This document shows positions 20,432 to 33,500 of a stretch of DNA of 64,000 nucleotides, piece by piece. The DNA is from Eremophila alpestris peregrina (lineage: Eukaryota; Chordata; Aves; Passeriformes; Alaudidae). The stretch is taken from positions 201,395 through 265,394 of the forward strand of contig WMCF01000203.1 in assembly GCA_009792885.1 (NCBI GenBank). The letters are read 5' to 3'. A program made the position numbers and the translations under genes. The notes below the pieces were generated by a model that was not told the DNA's origin, did not search any database, and saw only the letters and a list, made by a program, of their open reading frames with translations. The stretch's first letter is position 1. Each line of letters starts with the position of its first letter.

Positions 20432-23400
20432 GTGGCGTTCGGGACGGGCCCGGGGCTCGGGTTCCGCTCCCGTGCCTCCGTTCCGGCCCGGCGCGGGCTG
20501 CGCCGCACCCCGGGATGGGCGGCAGGGGGAGGCCCCGGTCGTTTCGCCATCCGCCTTTGGCCTAGAGAGGCTCCGTTCCCTCCCGCACGGTGCGGGTTTC
20601 CCCCCCGAGAGGCGGCAGGGCGGGTTCCCGGCCGAGCGGCCATCGGCGGCACCGGGCAGCGCCGCGACAGGGCTCTGCTGCCGCCCAGCCTCTGTGGCAC
20701 GGAGTGTTCCGTGCGGGGCTGGCTCTGAGCCGGCCGCTGCTGGAACACCGAGGGTTCAGAGTCACCCTGAGCTGGGGGAAGCGTCCTGGCAAACTCCTGT
20801 GCCGAGTTCCCCCCGCACAGCCTGAGAAAAGCGCTGCTGTGGTGCACGGTGGGGCTGCCCGGTCTGTGCTGTGCCCGCTCTCAGGGCAGAGCGGGGGCTC
20901 GGTGGCCGTGGCAGTTCCTCGCTGCAGAGCAGGCTGTCCGCCTTTGCTCCCGGCCCTGGCCGCCAGCCCTGGCCCCAGTCTTGCTGCTCTGCCCGCCGCC
21001 AGCTGGGCAGATCCAGCCCCACCAAGCCCCCGTGGTGCTGCAAGGACACAGCTCCTGCCCAGCCGCCTGCCCCTGGCCCTCGGCCTGGCCAGCGCCGGGA
21101 GGTGGGGCTGGACCTCGGCCGTGCTGCGCGGGGGGCTCGGGGAGCTCCTGGGAATCCCGCTGGCGTGGGGGTGGTAAAGCGTCTGTGGCGAAAAGCTGAG
21201 GCCACGGCTGCTTCGTAGGGGGTTTTCCGTAGGCAGCCGGGTGCTGCCTGTGTCAGCACGTCCCAGCTTCCGGAGGGTGCGAGGTTTCACAGTGCTGGAG
21301 CGAGTGGCTGGTACGGGATGTCCCTAACCGTGCATCCTGCCACAGAAGATAATCGTTTCTCTTAAATTGGGTCAAAATGCGTCACAAGCCACTACAGCCA
21401 CTTCTGCCACCTTCTGCCTCCTACCTTCTGCCGGCTTCTGCGAAGAAAGGAAGAGGTTTTGTCTTGCTTGAAATCTGCTTGCTGGCAGGGAAATTTAGGA
21501 AGCAGGGGGACAGAGCCGTGCTTTAACAGTTCACTGGCAGTAGCAGAGCAGGAGCTCCTGTGCTTGTGGGGTGAGCTCTGTCAGCCAGGAAAGCCCAATG
21601 CACATGTGCTTTTCCACTTGGTGGGTCAGCACTGGAGCACAATCCCTAAGGGAGCGCAGGGAAGTGTTTTTCTTTTGGTGTTCTTGGTCTGGGCTGGGAG
21701 ACGTCCCTCTGGCAGCATCTGCAGCCAGTCTAGGGGAGAGCAGACCCAATTTTTGGCAGCAGTACCAGCCTGGTCTGGTCCCAGAAGTGGCTGCAGAGGT
21801 CCCAAGACTACCATGGAGGCTGGCTCTCTCCTGGGGGACTCTCCTTGGCCTACAGAGATGCCAGGGCTGGGCAGATCCAGTTGGGTGTCCACAATCTGGC
21901 TGGGCTGCAGGTGGGGGTGGCTGCCCCAGGTATGTGGGCAGGTGAGACCAGCCCCTCACAGCACCAGCTGGCTGTGTCTGGCATCCTGGCTCAGTCCCCG
22001 CTCTGGTTATGGGGAAGGGTGTCCCTGCAGTGCCCTCCATACAGACCTGTTTCTGTTGCAGGCAGAAATGGGGGCTCTGTCCTAGGGTTCTCCTGCTTCA
22101 GTGTGTCCCTGCATGAGACAGGGTTTGCAGGGCTCCCTTGATACCCTGAAGCTGGTGGTTTGCCTGAGCAACAGAGGTATCAGTGTCTCTATAATCCTAC
22201 AGCACCTACAGCCTCTGCCAGGAACGAGCAAGAGTGGATCTGTGTTTGTTGGTGTGCTTCTGGCCTTTGTGCCCAGATGACAATCAGAGCACCCACTCTT
22301 GTGTTTATGTTGGGAATGCTGGTTGTCACAGTGTGTTCCCACCTGCTGAGTCCTGTGCCACGTGGCAAGGAATAAGCTTAAACAGGACTTGGAGGAACAG
22401 TTGGCCACAGCAGCTAAGGGGAAGCTTGGGGATTGCACACAAAGCAGATACTGTCCCATTCAGGTGAAGCAAAACTAAAGACTTGGGCAAACAGGGAAAT
22501 GCCTTCAAGCCTGGCTCAGTTCTGTGGCTGCAGGTGCTGGAGGCCAGGGCAGGAGGATGCCCTGCACGGTGAGGTCTCTTTGCCCCCTGTTCCCTTTCCC
22601 CAGTGCAGTGGCTGCTGACATCTTGGCCCCGCAGTGCTTGGCAGCTGCCAGCTGGGCTGCAGTGTGGTGGGAGGCACTTTGTGGGGCTGAGCCCCCAATC
22701 CTGGGGTGGTGTGAGGCCATGGAAGGCTGGCAGCCATTCCATGAGTGAGCCTGGAGCATGGGCCAGTCTGCCCCTCAGTGCTTTGCCAGCCACACCTGCT
22801 GGTCTTTGGGCTGGGTTTGTGTGTCCATGCTTGTGAGCACCCCCCTCCCCAGCCCACCAAAGCCCATGGGCACACGGCATTCCTGCTGCTGGGCTGCAGG
22901 TGGGCTGCCAGCCTGGTGTTCCCTGCCCACGTGTGCTTGTGTTTCTGTGCGTGTCACTCGTGTGGAACGCCCCAAGTGCCACAAGTACCTTATGCACTTA
23001 ACTTGGGCAAGGATATCCCTGCACCTGTGCAGCAGGTGATGACAGGATATTGTCACAGGACAGGGCACGTTCCACAGCCCAGGGCAGGGGCAGAACCAGA
23101 CTAGGCTGTGGATCAATACCTTGGCAGCATTAGAACTGCCACCGAAGCCTAAAGCAGATAGTTACACAACCCCCCTTGAGCAGCTGCTGTTTGTGTCTGC
23201 AGCTGTACTGCAGGACAAGGTCAGGGTGTTTGGGCTGGGCCTGAGTCCCTGCGTGTGGCTACAGTGAGATGTTGTGTCTGGGAGCCAGAGATTAATAGGT
23301 TCGCTGGAGCCAGCAGGACCTTGTGAAGCACAGATCCTGCCTGGGCCACGTCAGTCCCAGCTCCCTGGGCACCAAAGGGCCTGCTGGTAGTATCCAGTGT

Positions 23401-25000
23401 GGAGGGGAGGGGATGGACTGGAGAGACTCCAGGGAAAGGGACTGCAGCCTTAGCTTCGGGAGAGTGTGAGGATGTGTGCAGGGAGAGGGCTGGACAGCAC
23501 AGCAGAGAGGCTGTGGGCTCACCTCTGCTCTGCCTCCCAGGGAGCTGGGGCAGATGGGCAGTTGTATTCTGCAACCTGAAAGCTAAAAATGAACCTGATT
23601 TTCCCATGAAGATGGGTTTCTATTGATCGTGCGGGCAGATCCGTGCCGGCGGTCCCACTCTGCTCCTTCTGCAGCTGGGCCCGGGGGGCTGCAGGGACTG
23701 CGGCTCTCCCCCCCCCCCGGTCCGTGGCGTTTTGCCACCTGCAGCCAGGTGCTTCCCGACCCGGGCGTTTTCTTTGGCAGGGCTGTGGGGTCAGCGCGGG
23801 TCCCAGGCCGGTGTTTTGCGTAAGAGCGCGGTGCTTCCTGCCTGCCTGCCCCGCAGCCCCGCGATAAGCCCGCCGTGACAAGGGCCCTTTGTCAGCTCCT
23901 CTCAGCACCGCCTGTCACGGGGCCGGGCGCAGCAGCTCCTCACCTGCCCGGGCACGGCCGCCAGCGCCCAAAGGAGGCATCCGGACATAAAGGTCATGGG
24001 TGGGGCAGGCAGCCCGCCTCCCATCCTCCCTCCCAGCGCCGGTCCGCACTCCAGCTCCGGACCTGCCCCTGTGCCCGTATCCTCCATATAACCCCATGGG
24101 GCACAGCTGGCCCCCTGTGCCCCCGAGGGCCGGCCCGGGCTTGCCACCTACAGGGACGACTCCTGAGCGTGCTGCAGTGACACTGAGGTGAGTGCTGCCT
24201 GCCTGATGGGGGCCTTCTCCCCATGGCAGGACCGCCGCTCTGAAGGTGGGCCTGGGGCACGGCAGCCCCTGTGGTATCTGGTGCAGCACTTGGGGCTGGA
24301 TGCCAGGGTCGGCCCAGCCTGAATACCTGCGGCCAGGGTGCTGCCCTGCAGAACTAACCCAGTTTAGCACAGCAACCTGCCCTGTGCTAGATTTTCTGGG
24401 CTGTTCTCAGCATCTCGGTTACCAAGGTGACTGTTTCCTGTGTGATTGCTAATGCTTCACGATCTCAATCATGGTATCTGAGTGACTTCCTTTTCTCTGT
24501 AAAGAGCACTAGGACCTGCTCCTGCCCGGCGCTGCCAGACTCATCGCAGGTGTGGAGGATTCAGGTCAGTTTGGGTTCAGGTCACTTTGGGTTCTGCTGC
24601 ATTTGTGTTGCTAATGACACAGTCCCTTGCCCACAGCGGGTCGTTCTTTACAAATGACTGAAGCTGTGTTTCACTTCTCACCTTTTCTCCTTGGTGGAAG
24701 TCTCTCTCTTGAAACGGGGCTGATAGATTTTCCTTGTGTTGTTCCTTACCAGACAGTTTCTCTGACAGGCTGCTGCACACCGACCTGGGGTTGCAGCCCC
24801 ACGGTACGGACCTCGTGGGAAGTGCGGTTCCCGCAGCCTGGCTGGGGAACTCCCCGCTCCGGGGTCTGCCAGGGCTGGGACAGGCTAGTCCGGCGGGCTC
24901 ATGTCCCGCCAGCCCCATGTCGCAGCATAACGCACCACTTGCTGCACCAGGTGGGAGACGGGACATCTTCTGCGTGCCCTTCCCTGCAGGCACCCCTAGA
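20432..25000. other. Gene-poor interval between MFAP1 and FURIN
   Basis: About 4.6 kb in which I recognise no protein-coding exon on either strand. Bases 20432-21200 continue the MFAP1 CpG island. 21300-23600 is ordinary sequence with short unremarkable frames. 23620-24200 is again GC-rich, with a run of ten Cs near 23710. The neighbouring genes lie far apart on human chromosome 15, so this interval contains a rearrangement junction. It may also contain FURIN upstream regulatory sequence or a non-coding transcript, which cannot be decided from the sequence. Confidence 0.5.
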
Positions 25001-25149
25001 GCCGCGGTCACTGCCGGGGCCCATGGCGGGGGCTCACGGCTCTCACGGCGCAGATCCGGGTTTCCTGCCTGGGCTGGCAAAGGTACCCCCGGGTGGCAAG
25101 GACAGCCCCATGTTCGGCTGCAGGAGAGGCCGTGCAGAGCCCCGGGCCG

Positions 25150-26135
25150 TGCCCGCTATTGGCGACGGGTAACGGCCCGGGTCCCGGCGGTGCCGGAGGG
25201 GCTGCCGGGGGTCCGTGCGGGACCCGGCGCTGCAGCACGGGACGGGAGGGGCGGGCGGCGGTGACGGCATCCGGCGGCGCCCGGCAGAGCGGCGGCCGGG
25301 CCGGGCCGGGCCGGGCCGTGCCGAGGGAGCCGCGCGGGGCCGGTGGCTCGGCCGTCGGGGCGGGGCCGGGCGGCGCTGACAGCTGCGCGGCGTAAACAAG
25401 CGGCCCCGCCGGCCGCCCCGGCCGCCCCTGCCTGGGCCGGGCCCGGCTCCGGGGCGGGCGCTCTGGGCGCCCCGCGGCGTGACGCGGCGCCGCCGACAGA
25501 CGGGCCCGGCTGCCGACGGGACGGAGCGGAGCGGGCAGGCCGCACGGTAAGGGCGCGGGGCCGGCATAGGCCTGGGCTGGCTCGGCACGCCGGCTACCGC
25601 GGTTTGACAGCTGCGGCTGCCCTGCCGGACGGGACCCGGGCGGCGGCGGGGCCGGGATCGGGGCGACCGGCGGGGCCGCAGCCGGCTGGGGCAGCCCCAG
25701 GCTTAGGGCGCTGCCGGCGGGAATGCGCGGGCCCCGGGAGCGAGCCGGGGGCCGGGCGGCCGCCCTCGGGGCTGCGGCGGGGGGCAGCCGGAGCCGCCGC
25801 TGCGGGCGGCCGAGGGGGAGCCAGGCCGCGTCCCGCCCCGGCCCGAGCCCGACCGCCGCCGTCCGGAGCTCCGGCGCCGGAGCCGCCCCGCGGGTGCAGG
25901 CCGGGCCCGCCGCTCCGCCCGGGGCCGCGGGACTGCTGCTTGGCGGGGCCGGGTCCTTGGGCAGCGAGCGCCGGTCAGGCCTCGGCGCGGAGCCGGGAGC
26001 GCGGCTCCGGGCTGTCCCGGCACGCCGGGGTTCGCCGGCGGCGGGTCCGGCTCTGTCCCGGCGGCCGGACCCTCCCCACGTGCGGTCACCGCCGGAGCGG
26101 GACGGCCGCTGGCGCCGGGAACAGCGGGGTAAGGA
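25150..26135 (+). promoter_or_regulatory. FURIN CpG-island promoter with candidate non-coding first exons
   Basis: A dense CpG island without TATA boxes contains two good splice donors that could end alternative untranslated first exons: GCACG|GTAAGGGC at 25547 and CGGG|GTAAGGAA near 26129. Either could splice to the acceptor CTCTCTGCAG at 27370, upstream of the FURIN ATG. Mammalian FURIN is known to use several alternative promoters, which fits this layout. Exact transcription starts cannot be read from the sequence. Confidence 0.5.
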
Positions 26136-27501
26136 AGCTGCCCGGCCCGGGGGCCAGGTGTTGGCACGGACACTGGTAGATCGTGGCAGACAGTGTTCCA
26201 TTGTGCCGTGGGCCTTTGGCACTCTGGCACCCGGGGCTCCCGTACAGCCTCCGGCGGGTGCTCGCGGCTCTGGGTGCTTCGACGGAGCGGTCCGGCGCGG
26301 GGCTGGCCCAGGTGTGGTCGCTTGTGGAATCCCCTTTCTGCCAGGGTCGCTGCACTGTCTGTGCCGTAGCCTACGGTGGGGTCTCCGGCGGCTGCTCCGA
26401 GCTCTCTACTCTGGGAGCACCGCAGGCTGCCAGATCTCTGTGGCCACTTCTGGATGGAGGGGGACGTGGCTCTTCTGGGCACTGCTGGCTCTCACCTTTC
26501 CAGCTGTCTCTGGACATATATTCTAGGGTCCCTCTGAAGTTCATTCTGGCATCATCATGTTGTGGGCTCCCTTATGCTGGGTGGGTCACTCCCTGCTCTT
26601 TCCCTACAAGCTTCTTGCATTTGCCCTCCTACGAGGTGTGAGCTGTTCCTGGGCATTCCTGGGTTCCTCCTGGAGGTGACAGTGTGCCCCTTTTCCTGGT
26701 TTCCACCGGGTTTTGGGGATGAGTCACATCGGTGTCACCATGTTGTGCTCCAGAGGAAGGGCAGAGCTGAGCTGCTGCTGGTGACAGGCAGCACAGCGCT
26801 TGCCATGGCTGCCAGGTGCTGCCTGGTCAGTGGCTGTGGAGATGAGAGCCTGGACTATGCTAGCTGGAGATCAGGAGCTCCCCTTGACTTTCTTCCCTCC
26901 AGTCTCTCATTTTGCTGCGGTTTCTCTCACACAGCCCCTGGGGACATCTCCTCTGGTCTCCCCTTGGGACTGGAGAGGCAGGCCCACCTCTTGTGGTTGT
27001 TCCCACCTCTGTACCCACACAGTCCCATCCCAGTTGGAGCAGGGGTAGTGGCAGCAGGAGGAACAGTGTCCCTTGCCTCGCCTCTCCCCTCCTTTGGTGC
27101 CCTCCTCCCCTCCTGGTTGATTCCCTGTGTTTATAAGCAAACATTGGGTAATCGGCAAGGTAAACAGCACTGCCGAGCAGGAGCAGACACTGTGGGCACC
27201 GGGCCAAGCCAGGCGGCTCCTTGGCTGTCAGTGTGCCCTGGGGGCAGCAGGGGCTGTGTGCCAGGGCCCCCTGCCCCACGGCTGACCCACGTCTCCACAT
27301 GCTGCAGCCTGCTCTGCCTGGGTCTGAGGAAAGGTGCCCTGGGCCTGACCTCTGTCCTGTCTCTCTGCAGATTGTGCTTCTGTCCTGGACGGTCTGTTCC
27401 TGTGCTTTTGTGGGCTTGGCCCCATGTGGGCTTGGGCTGAGCTGGCACCAGCAGGGCAGAGAGGCCGGTGTGCCTCGGAGTGCTGACCCTGGGAGGCTGC
27501 T

Positions 27502-27552
27502 GGACCCTCCTGCTCCCAGGACCCTCCTGCTCCCGGGACCCTCCTGCTCCCC
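27502..27552. repeat. Three tandem 17-bp units in the FURIN 5' UTR
   Basis: GGACCCTCCTGCTCCC plus one variable base (A, G, C) occurs three times back to back at 27502, 27519 and 27536. It lies in the untranslated part of the first coding exon, ending 24 bases before the ATG. Confidence 0.9.
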
Positions 27553-27576
27553 AGCTTGAGGAACCCCGATACTCTG

Positions 27577-30500
27577 ATGGATCTGAGGCCCTGCTCACTG
27601 CTCTTGCTCTGGACTCTGGTGGTTGCCCTCACTCTCCTGGACCAGGAGGTGCTGGCCCAGCATATTTACACCAACACCTGGGCTGTGCTCGTCCCTGCAG
27701 GACCCCAGGAGGCTGACAGGCTGGCCAGGAAGCATGGATTCCTCAACCTAGGCCCGGTAAGTCTCCTGCTCCCCTCTTCTCACAGCACTGGTGGTTCTCT
27801 TCCATGATCTGGCCAGGTGCTGAGCCTAGTCCCAGAGCTGGCTTGGGGCCTGCTCTTTTTGGCAGCAGGGCCACTGTGTTTGTGCCTGTTTGCTGTGGCC
27901 TTCCAGCATCTGCTGCCTTGAGTCGATGGTGGCAATTAACTGTGTGGAGCCAGGGTCTCCCCTGTCACTGGGACCTTCTGGTCACATGGCATGGCACAAC
28001 GTGGCACAGCACACTGCCTGCTGGCTGGGGAAGGAGGAAAAGCCCATCCTAGCATGAAGGAATGGACTGGAAGTGCTGTGTGATGATGGATGGGAAGGCT
28101 TCCAGATTCCACTGTTGCTCCCCACAGCAAGCTGCAGCATGGCCTCAGCTCAGTGGGACAGCAGCAGTGCTTCTGAGCTATCCCCAGAGGAGCCTGACAG
28201 CAGCTGTGTATTCTTACCCCTAAACTGTCCTTGCCAGAAGGTGTGTCAGCAGGTCCCCCTGTGCTGAGCTTTCCCTGGTGTGAGCCAGGGACAGGCAGAG
28301 TGCGTGGCTGTGTTGGGAGTGAGCTGCCTCTCCGGGAAGGAAGTGCAGGGTGAAATCCCAGAGGAAATTGCACAACTGGTGGCTGTGGTGTCAGGACCTT
28401 GCTGGGAGCAGCTGCTGGGAGCAGAGGCAGTGGGAAGGTGGCTGCTGCAGGAGTCCTGTCACCCAAAAGGAGCCCTGCATGGGCACTGGGTACTCAGGGC
28501 CCTCTGGATCAGGGAGCCCCAAGTCCTTGGGACTTGTGCCATAGGAACCATCAACCTGCTCCTGGCAGTGCCTCCCATCCTGCTGTGGTGCCTGGTCCCA
28601 GGCCTGGCTGCCAGGGCCAAGGGCACTGCTTCTGTGGTTTCATCTCCACAGTGCAGGGCCTCGTGCTTCAGTTGAGAGCCCAGGCCTGTCATAAATTCCA
28701 TCCCTGTGAGATAGAGGCTCTGTGCCAGCTCTGCCCTTGTCTTCTCCCCACACCATGATTCTGTGGCTGGAGGCTGGCACCTCTTCCCAGCTCCCAGTCC
28801 CCTCACAGCAGTGAGCCTGCCCTTGCAAGCAGGGCCCCACATGCTGCAGCAGCCCAGGCTGTGGCAGGAGCTTCTGGTCTGGGCATGTTTTCTCCTGTTC
28901 TGGAGCCTGTCCCACTGTCTGTGCTGCTGGCTGAGGTTTGGCTGGCCAGGGCTTTGCAGTGGGGTCATGGCACTCCAGTGGGAAGAGCATGGCTGGGAAG
29001 AGCCTGGCTTTCCCTCACAGGTTTCTGGACTGCTGCTCCTGGGGGTGTGTGCCACTGGGACAGGATGTGTAGCCATGCTGGGGGTGGGGAGTCTGGGTGG
29101 ATCTGGCAGTGCCCCAGAGTCTGAGAGGGCCCCAGAGTCCTGGGGCCCTCCACTGCTGCCTGTGGAGTGGGAGCCAGTGGCACCTCAGGCTGGGGGCCCA
29201 TGACTGGTGCCAGTGGCCTTGGGGAGGGCTTGAGGGAGGACACAGGGGACAGTGGGGGGTTGTGTGTGGCAGTGAGGTGGGTGTGTGGGGTTGTGCACAG
29301 AAGGGGGTACAGGCATTGCCCCCACAGCTGGGATTGGGGTCACTGGGTAAGGACACTGATGGTGCCATCCCTGGGCTGTGGTGGCAGGACAGTGCCACCC
29401 TGGGTGGCGGTGGTCCTGTCTCCCACACTACTGGGCTGCAGGTCCAGCTTGTTGCTCCTCTCCCAGGGCTGTGGTCAGGCATACAGGCAGCCCTCTAGCC
29501 CTGGGACTGGCCAGGGTAGTTGTGAGCTGTGGCCAGGGTTTGGGCAGCAGCACTGAACTGGCACCAGGGACATGTGGTGCTGGGGCTGGCTTTGCCCTTG
29601 CTGAAGACAAGATTAGGGTGGAAGTGTGTGGGCTGGCCAGCTCCTGGCTGCCACCACAGTGTCAGTGCAGACCTAATCCAGTTGGATGACCAGTCAGAGC
29701 TGTGATCCGTGTGCAGGAACAATCTGGGCTCTGTCCATACCCCTGGAGGGGCTGAGGGATGCTGAGGCAGGGCAACCAGCCTGCAGCTTGCATTCCCCCA
29801 CCAGCCCTGTGCAGAGGCTCTGTACCTTGACACCTCCTCAAGGGCTCTGTACTGGCAGGCACCCTGGGCTGTCCCAGAGGAACAGGTCCAGGGTTTGGGC
29901 TGGAGTGTGTGCCTGGGAGAGCTGGCTGCTGCTCTGGGCCTGGGGGTGCTCAGCTGGGTGCACCTTGATTGGCCCAGTCTGAACAAATCGGCAGCACATC
30001 TGCAGAGCTCTAATAAACTGGGGAGGTTTGTTAGCCCCAAACAGATTGTTTTGGGGTAGCCTGAGATGGAGGATATTCCTACAGCCCTTGCAGCCCAGCC
30101 CCTCCAGCTCTGGCACAGCCTGGGCAGCTGGATCCTGCCTGTGGCTGCTGCCTGGGCTTTGTGACTCACAGGGGGCTGGGTTCGTGCTTGGCCCCTTCTC
30201 CCCAGTGAGGGCAGGCTGCTGGGCTGGGAGGCCCTGGGCAGTCAGGGTGGGGCCACTGTGTCTGTCAGCCCCAGGACGTGCGGGAGGGGATACGGAAATG
30301 ACAGCACTGGAGAGGGTTTGGGGTTTAAAAATAACCATCTGGGCGGCAGCACGGCCTCCTGGCCCCACCAGCTGTGCTGGATTCCCGTCCTGCCCCAGCT
30401 GGGCTGTGCTGGAGTCCCAGGCATGAACCTCGCCAGCCACTCTGGAGTGGGGGGGCCCAGCCTGTGTGTGGCAGCCCTGGAGCTCAGGATTGCAGATACG

Positions 30501-33500
30501 GGATGTAGAGGGTGAGGGAGACCAGGCTGTCATGTCTGTCCCACCAGCAGCGTTTCTGTGTTGCAGATCTTTGGTGACTATTACCACTTTCGGCACCGCG
30601 CCGTGGCCAAGCGCTCCCTCTCGCCCCACCAGCCCTGGCACAGCCGCTTGGCCAGGGAGCCACAGGTACGAGTGAGGAGGGCCTGGCTTTGTCCTGGGCA
30701 CTTCACAAGGGCACATGAGCCAGGGCTGAGCTGCCTTAGCCACTCCTTGGCACAGTCAGGTGGGAGCCCACCGCGTGTCTGGCAGGGGCGGGGGGTTGGT
30801 GGAGCCCGTGGGTTGTTGCAATCCCAGGGAGAGCCTCTTGTTCCCAGGAGAGCTCTGTGTACTTGTGTGCAGGGCAATAAACAGAGCAGTGGTGTGTAGG
30901 GTGCTGTTTTCCCCATCCTCTGGCTTCAGCCCAGGCCCTGCAAGGCGTGTGGTGTGGTGTGGCAGCTCTGAGCAGTCCATGTCTCAGTGCAGCTTGGCAC
31001 TCTGAGTGTCCTGCTCCACTGGAGCACAGCCTTTGCAGGGCACGGCCAGGCAGGGGGCCCAGAGGGGTGGACTGGAGGTGGCAGTAGCTCTGACAGGTCT
31101 AATACTCTGCCAGGCAAGAGCTGACTGTGAGCTTCCTGGGGAGAACCCTCCAGAGAGGCTGAAGACTGGGGTCCTGAGGACCTCGAGGCATGAGAGGTTG
31201 GCAGGGGCCCCCACACATTCTCTGCCCGTAGGTGCAGTGGCTGGAGCAGCAGGTGGCAAAGCGCAGGACCAAGAGAGACGTTTTCATGGAGCCCACAGAC
31301 CCCAAGTTCCCACAGCAGTGGTACCTGGTGAGTGTTGGGTGAGCAAGGGGCATGTGCTCGTGATTGTGGCTGCGAGTTTGGGGACACAGATGTGACAGAG
31401 AGGGGTGAGAGCTGGGAGGGTTTTGGGCTCACACCCATCACGGTGGCCGTGGCTGGGTGCATTTCCTAGTGCCAAGGCTTCTCTTGACAGTACAACACAA
31501 ACCAGCGGGACCTGAATGTGCGCCAGGCCTGGGAGCAGGGGTACACGGGCAAGGGCATCGTGGTGTCCATCCTGGATGATGGCATCGAGAAGAACCACCC
31601 TGACCTGGAGGCCAACTATGTGAGTTTGGGTGATGGTGCAGGGCAGAGTGCCATGGGAGCTGGTCTGGGTGGCTGTGTCCATGCAGGGCAACCCCAGAGT
31701 TGTGAGGTACAGGGCTGGTGCCCACCACGGTGGGATTGGAGCCTGCCCGCCCTGCTCAGCTCAGCCTCAGGCCATGGAGTACAGGCATGAAGGAAGGGCA
31801 GTGGCTGAGACAGACAGTCTCCAAGTGTCCTATTTGTCTTCCAGGACCCAGGGGCGAGTTTTGACGTCAATGACCAGGACCCAGACCCACAGCCTCGCTA
31901 CACACAGATGAATGACAACAGGTGAGGCAGTAGGGAGGGATGAAGATACAGAGCCTAAGGGACTGAGTGCAGTGCCACCCACATGGGCTGCTGGAAGCCA
32001 TGAGGCTGACATGGGGAACCCTTCACCTCCCTTCTTGAGGGGACCAGCATCCTTTTTTCTGTCCATAGCCAGTGTGGGCTGTTCAGTGCCCTGGCTCTGG
32101 AGCAGGAGGGCAGATGGAGGAGCCTTCATTGGCTATGTGGTTGGAGAGGATGGGAGGCAGCCCGGGTGAGGGGCTGCAGCCAGTAATGACCCCAGTGCTC
32201 CTCACACCGAGGGGTGCTTTGTGAGCGTGCTTTGTCCTGTTTTGGCTGCAGACATGGTACACGCTGTGCTGGGGAAGTGGCTGCTGTGGCCAACAACGGG
32301 ATCTGTGGTGTTGGCGTGGCATACAATGCCAGGATTGGAGGTGAGTGCTGCCCTGCCCTGCATCCTGCAGCCTTGAGTGGGGGACCCTGGCACTGTTGGC
32401 TGCAGCAGCCCTGTGACAGCCCGTGGCACAGGTGGCAGCAGGGTTGGAGGGTTCCCAGCAGTGACACCGTGGTCACTCTGCCCCAGCAGGCCCCTGACAT
32501 GTGCTGTCTGGCCCTAGGTGTGCGCATGCTGGATGGGGAGGTGACCGATGCTGTGGAGGCCCATTCCCTGGGTCTCAACCCCAACCACATCCACATCTAC
32601 AGTGCCAGCTGGGGCCCTGAGGACGATGGCAAGACTGTGGATGGCCCGGCCCGGCTGGCAGAGGAGGCTTTCTTCCGGGGGGTCAGCCAGGTGAGAAGGA
32701 GGGTTTGCTGGGGGAGCAGGGGCCTTGCTCCTGCCCTCCTGCCAAGTCTCCCTTCCCTCTGCCTGCCCTGGCTGTTACCCTGGCCCTCCCGGGATGAGCC
32801 ATCTTCCAGCCCATCTCTAGGATCAGGCTCTGTTAGTTTTTCTTGTTCTTCCCGTGTGATGCCTCTGAGTCAGGACTCCTCCCATGTGGTGTTATCACTG
32901 TGAGGGCTCCTGTGTGGGATGCTCTCTCCCTGCTCTCTCCCTGCCCTCTCCTGGTTCTCATCTGGTTTTGTGCCAGCTGCTCACCCTTGCTTCCTCCACC
33001 CATCCTCCCTCTTTGTGCTGGCAGTGTCACCTGCCTGGGGAGCTGTGTCATGTTCTGCCCAGAATTCCCTACTGAGAGGTGTATGTGGTGCCATGCTGAC
33101 TCTGTCACATCCTCTGCGAGGGTAGCTGCCACATTTGGGTGCCAAGGCATGGCCAGGACTATGTTGTGGGCTCCTGCAGCTCTGCCAGGCACTGCAATCC
33201 CATGCAGACAGAGTCAGGCCAGGTGACTTCTGAGCAGAAAAAGACTTGGGCTCCTGGAAGCCTCACATTGTCTGGGCCTTCTGCTGCCTGCTGTGTCACC
33301 CACTGGGACAGCCCTGGAGCCTCTGCTGAGGTGCTGGGCAGAGCACCTATGCTCCACAGTCATAGTGGTGGTGAGGGCAGCCAGGCTGGTGGGCTGTGAC
33401 TGGAGTTCATGCTGTGCCCTGTGTCCCAGCTGTATCTGCTCTGTGTGTCCAACTCAGGCTGGCACCATCTGCTTGTCCCCAGCTCCAGCCTGGGGTTTCC

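Noticed and set aside
25008..26222. 404-residue minus-strand ORF in the FURIN CpG island
   Set aside because: Low-complexity Ala/Arg/Pro translation; consistent with random open frames in GC-rich promoter DNA.
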